Below, one piece after another: positions 60,363 to 64,000 of a stretch of DNA of 64,000 bases. Source of the stretch: Bacteroidota bacterium (GTDB lineage: Bacteria > Bacteroidota > Ignavibacteria > Kapaibacteriales > HRBIN21); contig JAUQPL010000001.1 of assembly GCA_030550395.1 (NCBI GenBank), positions 379,795 to 443,794 on the forward strand, written 5' to 3'. Every line of letters starts with the position of its first letter. Position 1 is the first letter of the stretch. The position numbers and the translations under genes were made by a program. The notes under the pieces were generated by a model. It did no database searches. It saw nothing but the letters and a program-made list of their open reading frames with translations, and was not told where the DNA came from.

Positions 60363-60404
60363 GCTACCGTTTGGTAGCGTAACACCGGCGAGAAGGTAAT
60401 TTTG
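60363..60404 (+). promoter_or_regulatory. Hairpin and candidate Bacteroidota promoter upstream of the crotonase pair
   Basis: GCTACC-GTTT-GGTAGC (60363-60378) is a perfect 6-bp stem. TAATTTTG (60397-60404) matches TAnnTTTG exactly. A TTTG inside the hairpin loop lies 23 bases before it, at the long end of the -33 to -7 spacing. The element ends 28 bases before the ATG at 60433. If the -33 site is real, the inverted repeat covers it and could be an operator. Confidence 0.4.
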
Positions 60405-60432
60405 CGTCGTCTCACGGGACACTCTCCTTGTT

Positions 60433-61218
60433 ATGAGCACGTATACGTACATTCATCCCTACCGTTACGAGAACGACCCGCGCGTGGCCGCCGTCCAGCT
60501 AAATCGCCCCGACAAGCTGAATGCCCTCAGTTTAGCCCTCATGGAAGAGCTTATCACGGCCTTAGAAGCCTTTGATGCGGACCCGGAAATCCGCTGCATC
60601 GTTTTGCATGGCAACGAACGCGCCTTCGCTGCCGGAGCCGATATCGATGAAATGGCGGATGCCGATAGCGTAGAGATGCTGCTGCGCGACCAGTTCCGCA
60701 AATGGGAGCGCATCAGCGCCCTGAAAAAGCCTCTTATCGCCGCTGTCAGCGGCTATGCCTTGGGCGGCGGCTGTGAATTGGCCATGCTCTGCGACATGAT
60801 CGTCGCTAGCGACACCGCACAATTTGGGCAGCCAGAGATTAATATCGGCGTTATACCCGGCGCTGGAGGGACCCAACGATTGACCCGAATACTCGGCAAA
60901 GCTTTAGCAATGGAACTGGTCCTGACCGGACGCTTCCTCTCGGCTCAAGAGGCTTACCGACTAGGCTTAGTCAATCGTGTCGTGCCCGTGGAAGCCTATC
61001 TGGATGAGGCATTCGCTCTGGCCTCTACCATTGCCTCCAAACCTCCCATCGCTGTACGTCTGGCAAAAGAGGCCGTGCTCCGAGCGCTCAGCACCCCACT
61101 GGAGATTGGATTAGAGTTGGAGCGCAAAAACTTCTACCTGCTCTTCTCTACGGCCGATCAGAAAGAAGGCATGAAGGCTTTCCAAGAGAAGCGCCAACCC
61201 CGATGGCAGGGACGGTAA
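60433..61218 (+). CDS. Enoyl-CoA hydratase
   Basis: A 261-residue crotonase that hydrates 2-enoyl-CoA in beta-oxidation. The oxyanion-hole segments are ERAFAAGADIDEM and SGYALGGGCELAMLCD. Both catalytic glutamates are present, in GGGCELAM and FGQPEINIGVIPGAGGTQRL. The C-terminal helix (KEGMKAFQEKRQPRW) is typical. The next crotonase follows by 27 bp. A second-step partner, hbd, is encoded at 23766. Confidence 0.93.
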   Translation: MSTYTYIHPYRYENDPRVAAVQLNRPDKLNALSLALMEELITALEAFDADPEIRCIVLHGNERAFAAGADIDEMADADSVEMLLRDQFRKWERISALKKPLIAAVSGYALGGGCELAMLCDMIVASDTAQFGQPEINIGVIPGAGGTQRLTRILGKALAMELVLTGRFLSAQEAYRLGLVNRVVPVEAYLDEAFALASTIASKPPIAVRLAKEAVLRALSTPLEIGLELERKNFYLLFSTADQKEGMKAFQEKRQPRWQGR

Positions 61219-61245
61219 CGTACCACAGCACTTGCGTGTGCATCC

Positions 61246-62031
61246 ATGGACTTCCAAACGCTGCTCATCCACAACGCCGACGGAGTTCTCACCATTACCC
61301 TCAATCGCCCCGATGCATACAACGCCGTCAACGCCCAGATGGGGGAGGAATTGCTGGCGGCTCTCCAGACAGCGGAACAAGATCGCCAAGTTCGCTGCAT
61401 TGTCTTGACGGGGGCTGGCAAGGCCTTCTGCTCAGGACAAGACCTCAAGGAGGTTCCCTCCGGAGAGAGCACCTTTTTCCGTGACGTCCTACGGCAGCGG
61501 TACAATCCGATTATCCGCACCTTGCGGAATATGCCGAAACCTGTCATTGGCGCCATTAATGGAGTTGCTGCCGGCGCGGGTATGGCACTGGCGTTAGCCA
61601 CGGATTTCCGCATCATGAGCAGTGCCGCCCGCTTTGTAGAAGCCTTCATTGGACTTGCTCTGGTTCCTGACTCCGGTTCCAGCTTCTTTTATGTCCGCTC
61701 GCTCGGTTATGCTCGCGCATTTGAATTGGCTACCCTGAACAGGCCCATCTCGGCTGAACAAGCCCTGCAATTGGGTCTGGTCAACGTCGTTGTTTCCCCC
61801 GAAGCATTCCCCCAGGTAGTCCAACGTTTTGCTCATCTATATGCTCAGGGACCAACTCGGGCATACGGCTACGTCAAAGAGCTGCTCAACCGTGCTCTGG
61901 CTCTTCCCTTGGAAGACATCTTAGAGCTTGAGGCAGAATACCAACAGCAGGCTGGTGAAACGGCTGACTATGCTGAAGGAATCCGTGCCTTTTTGGAAAA
62001 GCGCTCTCCACGGTTTACTGGCAGCCTGTAA
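61246..62031 (+). CDS. Crotonase-family isomerase/hydratase, PaaG-like
   Basis: A 261-residue crotonase. The CoA segment GKAFCSGQDLKEVPSGES and INGVAAGAGMALALATDFRI are typical, but neither catalytic Glu of enoyl-CoA hydratases is present. The first site is GAGMALAL and the second reads IGLALVPDSGSSFFYVR. This pattern, with Asp-Ser-Gly-Ser, is close to PaaG, the 1,2-epoxyphenylacetyl-CoA isomerase of aerobic phenylacetate degradation. No other paa gene is in the window, so another acyl-CoA isomerase role is possible. It is probably cotranscribed with the enoyl-CoA hydratase. Confidence 0.82.
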   Translation: MDFQTLLIHNADGVLTITLNRPDAYNAVNAQMGEELLAALQTAEQDRQVRCIVLTGAGKAFCSGQDLKEVPSGESTFFRDVLRQRYNPIIRTLRNMPKPVIGAINGVAAGAGMALALATDFRIMSSAARFVEAFIGLALVPDSGSSFFYVRSLGYARAFELATLNRPISAEQALQLGLVNVVVSPEAFPQVVQRFAHLYAQGPTRAYGYVKELLNRALALPLEDILELEAEYQQQAGETADYAEGIRAFLEKRSPRFTGSL

Positions 62032-62042
62032 ACGGAGAAGCT

Positions 62043-62963
62043 GTGGGAGCAGAGGGGAGCTTGCAGCCAATGGCGTTCTGGTGGTCATCGCTATTCCGAC
62101 GTCCCCGCAGCCTTGCTGATATTGCTCTCCTCATCAGCGACGTAGATGGGACGCTCGTTAGCGGGGAGGAAGCCATGTCCGAGTCAACGGCACAGCTCCT
62201 CCGCGCTGTGCATGCACGCGGAGTCCAGATTGCCCTGGCCAGTGCTCGTCCCTATCCCAGCCTCGCCCAATTAGCGAGCCAGGCTCAGCTTCCGGCATGG
62301 ATCATTTCCTTGGATGGTGCACTGCTTCATGACCCCAGTGGCACCCTTCGCTTCGCTGCAGCACTTCCAGAGTGGCTCCTCCAACGACTCCTGGATATCG
62401 CAAGCCACTACGCTGTCCATTATGCCTGCTTCACCCCCCAAAGCCTCATACAAACCTCTGCCCCCCACATCCCCTCGTACTTGGACGACCCGCTCCTTGA
62501 ACGCAGGCAGGCTCAGCTACTTCGGGATTTCCTCCAAGAGCCATCAGTACTGCTTTGCGTCAGCGGCCCACAGCCTCACATAGTGGGCTTCCTCCAAGCT
62601 GTGGAACGGCTCCCATACTCAGAGCGAAAACACCTCCGTATTGCCGCTACGGAATCGATCCGCCTACCGGGTATAATCCTTGTAGAAATCCGCTTGCACA
62701 AGGCCCACAAAGGCACAGCTGCTCGTGCTCTCCAGCAGCTCACGGGCTGTTCTGTGCGCCAGACGATGGCAATTGGGGATTACCGCAATGACCTTCCCCT
62801 CTTTGCTGTCAGCGGTCTGCGGGTTGCTATGGCTGATGCTGTTGCCGAGCTCCGGAGCAAAGCTGACTGGGTTACTACCCTCCCGGCTACCGAACACGGA
62901 GTCGAAGAAGTCCTCCAACGGCTTCTCCGAGAACGTCCTGCTCCGAGAAATCCCAACCCCTGA
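62043..62963 (+). CDS. HAD-family (Cof-type) phosphatase
   Basis: A 306-residue HAD hydrolase of the Cof subfamily, whose members dephosphorylate sugar phosphates and cofactors. The nucleophile motif is LLISDVDGTLVSG (Asp 34 and Asp 36). Motif 2 is ALASARPYPSL, motif 3 is a Lys in LHKAHKGTAARALQQL, and motif 4 is MAIGDYRNDLPLF, followed by VAMADAVAELRSKADWVT. GTG 62043 has GGAG six bases upstream; ATG 62070 is the alternative. The C2-type cap lies between motifs 2 and 3. The substrate cannot be told. It follows the crotonases by 11 bp. Confidence 0.87.
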   Translation: MGAEGSLQPMAFWWSSLFRRPRSLADIALLISDVDGTLVSGEEAMSESTAQLLRAVHARGVQIALASARPYPSLAQLASQAQLPAWIISLDGALLHDPSGTLRFAAALPEWLLQRLLDIASHYAVHYACFTPQSLIQTSAPHIPSYLDDPLLERRQAQLLRDFLQEPSVLLCVSGPQPHIVGFLQAVERLPYSERKHLRIAATESIRLPGIILVEIRLHKAHKGTAARALQQLTGCSVRQTMAIGDYRNDLPLFAVSGLRVAMADAVAELRSKADWVTTLPATEHGVEEVLQRLLRERPAPRNPNP

Positions 62964-63289
62964 TGGGCTTATCCCTACGTTTTTTCGCCTCAACCGGGCC
63001 ATCCCCAGCGCAACTCCCAATAGGCACCCGCACGGCACAGAGGCATGAATTCTCCCTGCTGAATGTCCCGCAAAGCTTCCCTCCCTTGCGTCTCCGGCTC
63101 CGGAGTTCATCGTATCTCCGACGGCGCTCCCTCAGAACTCGAGCTCCAATACTTTGCTCTCGGCAGATGGAAGGTCAATCCAGAGTTGCTCGGCGATAAG
63201 CAAACCTTGCAGTGGCAAACGGCCCAGTAATTGACCTTAATGCCATTTGAAGGTAGCGGACATGTCCGTGGCTTCTCCCCTGATGGTCT
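62964..63289. other. Gap of about 330 bp without a convincing gene
   Basis: No clear gene lies between the HAD stop and the end of the minus-strand barrel. The ORF-track frame 62963-63199 has no plausible protein character. A 55-codon frame at 63063-63230 (ending LQYFALGRWKVNPELLGDK) is slightly more protein-like but lacks a ribosome binding site and a recognisable family. It could be a remnant or chance. I see no strong hairpin-plus-T terminator. Confidence 0.5.
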
Positions 63290-64000
63290 TTAGAGAGCAA
63301 AGTTCCGGAGACGGTAGCTGAACTGAAGCATGGCATAGCGCCTCAGTACTTGCGTAGCACTATCCTCTACATACTGTCCGGTCACCGAACGGCTAATTCC
63401 CTGATTTTGACCGAGGACATCGGCAACGAAGAGGCGGATCTCGGCTGCATTGTTCTCCAAGAAGCGATAGCCAACGGCCAAGTTCAGCAAGGCAATTGGT
63501 CTATCCAGCCGTCCTCCTAACCCATTGTACTTACTCCAGCGGAATTGAGAGGCAAGGACCCATGAACCCCAGGGTAGAAAAGTGACGTCAGCGCTGAGCC
63601 GATGCTGGAGATACCGTGTGGATCCCGTCGGAGCCGTTGTTTGTACGCGGTTGTATGCCAAGGTATACGAGAGTGCAAAATCCACTCGTTCACTCCAGTT
63701 ACTGCTCAGCGAAAGCCCCAGCGCCGGTGCATACCAATCCGTTCGCACAGCTGCTCCATTGACCAGTGAAGGAATACGGGTGTAATCCACGGAAGCATTC
63801 ACGGTCAAGGTGCTGCGCAACCACGGGGCTGGGAGGCCGAAGACGGAGAAGAGGCGCCCACTCCAGTATCCATCCAGATTCACCGGTACCGTGTACCGAC
63901 CTCCCGAAGGTAACGGGATTCCTGCAATCACCGTGTCTCGTGCAGCCAGAAGAGTTGCTGTACCGATATAGTTGCGTCCATACATAACCCGCAGCAAAGC
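63290..64000 (-). CDS. C-terminal part of an outer-membrane beta-barrel (TonB-receptor-like), cut by the window edge
   Basis: The frame is open to base 64000, so the ORF-track start at 63997 is only an internal codon; at least 236 residues are visible. The sequence is a run of amphipathic strands with aromatic girdles (APALGLSLSSNWSERVDFAL, WVLASQFRWSKYNGLGG, IALLNLAVGYRFLENNAAEI). It ends FSYRLRNFAL, near the usual C-terminal aromatic position. The pattern SVTGQYVEDSATQVLRRYAML before the last strand is typical of the final strands of Bacteroidota outer-membrane receptors of the TonB-dependent or CarboxypepD-reg-like class. Ligand and plug domain are outside the window. Confidence 0.75.
   Translation of the reverse strand, partial: ALLRVMYGRNYIGTATLLAARDTVIAGIPLPSGGRYTVPVNLDGYWSGRLFSVFGLPAPWLRSTLTVNASVDYTRIPSLVNGAAVRTDWYAPALGLSLSSNWSERVDFALSYTLAYNRVQTTAPTGSTRYLQHRLSADVTFLPWGSWVLASQFRWSKYNGLGGRLDRPIALLNLAVGYRFLENNAAEIRLFVADVLGQNQGISRSVTGQYVEDSATQVLRRYAMLQFSYRLRNFAL

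Noticed and set aside
62963-63199. 78-codon ORF starting at the HAD stop
   Set aside because: The Arg/Ser/Pro-rich translation has no family character, and the TGATG start is probably chance.
1-64000. CRISPR arrays, insertion sequences, prophage or integrase genes beside the tRNAs
   Set aside because: No repeat-spacer pattern, transposase, integrase or phage protein was seen on either strand, and the tRNA flanks show no duplicated tRNA end.

Overview
This is a compact, gene-dense 64 kb stretch of one bacterial chromosome with about 48 protein genes and two tRNAs. The window suggests a heterotroph of the Bacteroidota/Chlorobi-Ignavibacteria-Kapabacteria group. The evidence is a very large gingipain-fold (C25) PorU-like protein, type IX sorting-like tails (YPNP...GVYFW), a GWxTD protein, a conserved Bacteroidota family usually mislabelled 'asparagine synthetase B', a kynurenine monooxygenase, and two sites resembling the Bacteroidota promoter consensus TAnnTTTG. 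A polyamine synthase of the thermospermine type fits a warm or hot habitat. That placement is inference. I see no phage, insertion sequence, CRISPR array or integron.

Layout. 1-1280: 3' part of pyrD and a small lipoprotein. 1221-7096 (minus): a tightly overlapped run of flippase, MauE/DoxX-like protein, a homocysteine-methyltransferase/MTHFR fusion, a membrane-anchored unknown and kynurenine 3-monooxygenase. 7104-10673 (plus): a secreted M28 peptidase, an alpha/beta hydrolase, a lipoprotein and a thiamine-binding MTH1187 protein. 10803-15237: B12-dependent ribonucleotide reductase and thermospermine-type synthase. 15318-22376 (plus): an envelope cluster of a Cys/His-rich secreted peptide, a GldM-like inner-membrane-anchored protein, two predicted outer-membrane proteins and a VWA-OmpA protein. 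22360-24617 (minus): mreD, mreC and a 3-hydroxybutyryl-CoA dehydrogenase. 24744-28040 (plus): rimO, GWxTD protein, fluoride channel and DUF190. 28175-28328: tRNA-Ala and tRNA-Asp. 28377-38826 (minus): PQQ-type sugar dehydrogenase, thrS, a 1,897-residue PorU-like protein and a four-helix membrane protein whose last part resembles the GldL motor. 38974-47505: lysine 6-aminotransferase, NrnA-like phosphoesterase, metallophosphoesterase, SAM hydroxide adenosyltransferase, a lipoprotein/outer-membrane pair and the split heptose enzymes. 47674-54053: clpC, rlmN and a double-length tyrosine phenol-lyase. 54060-64000: DegP-like protease, a coiled-coil membrane protein, Rel, the 'AsnB-like' protein, two crotonases, a HAD hydrolase and the end of an outer-membrane barrel.

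Working together: several genes point to growth on amino acids and acyl chains (tyrosine phenol-lyase, kynurenine monooxygenase, lysine aminotransferase, Hbd, two crotonases, secreted peptidase). Others build or service the envelope and a type IX-like secretion apparatus.

The most unusual gene is at 51405-54053. Two tyrosine phenol-lyase units are fused head to tail. The first has lost the PLP lysine and other self-side catalytic residues but keeps the tyrosines that the partner subunit is expected to donate. The second shows the reverse pattern. This looks like an obligate pseudo-dimer with one composite active site. A second oddity is the methyltransferase/MTHFR fusion, whose methyltransferase half has lost all three zinc cysteines.
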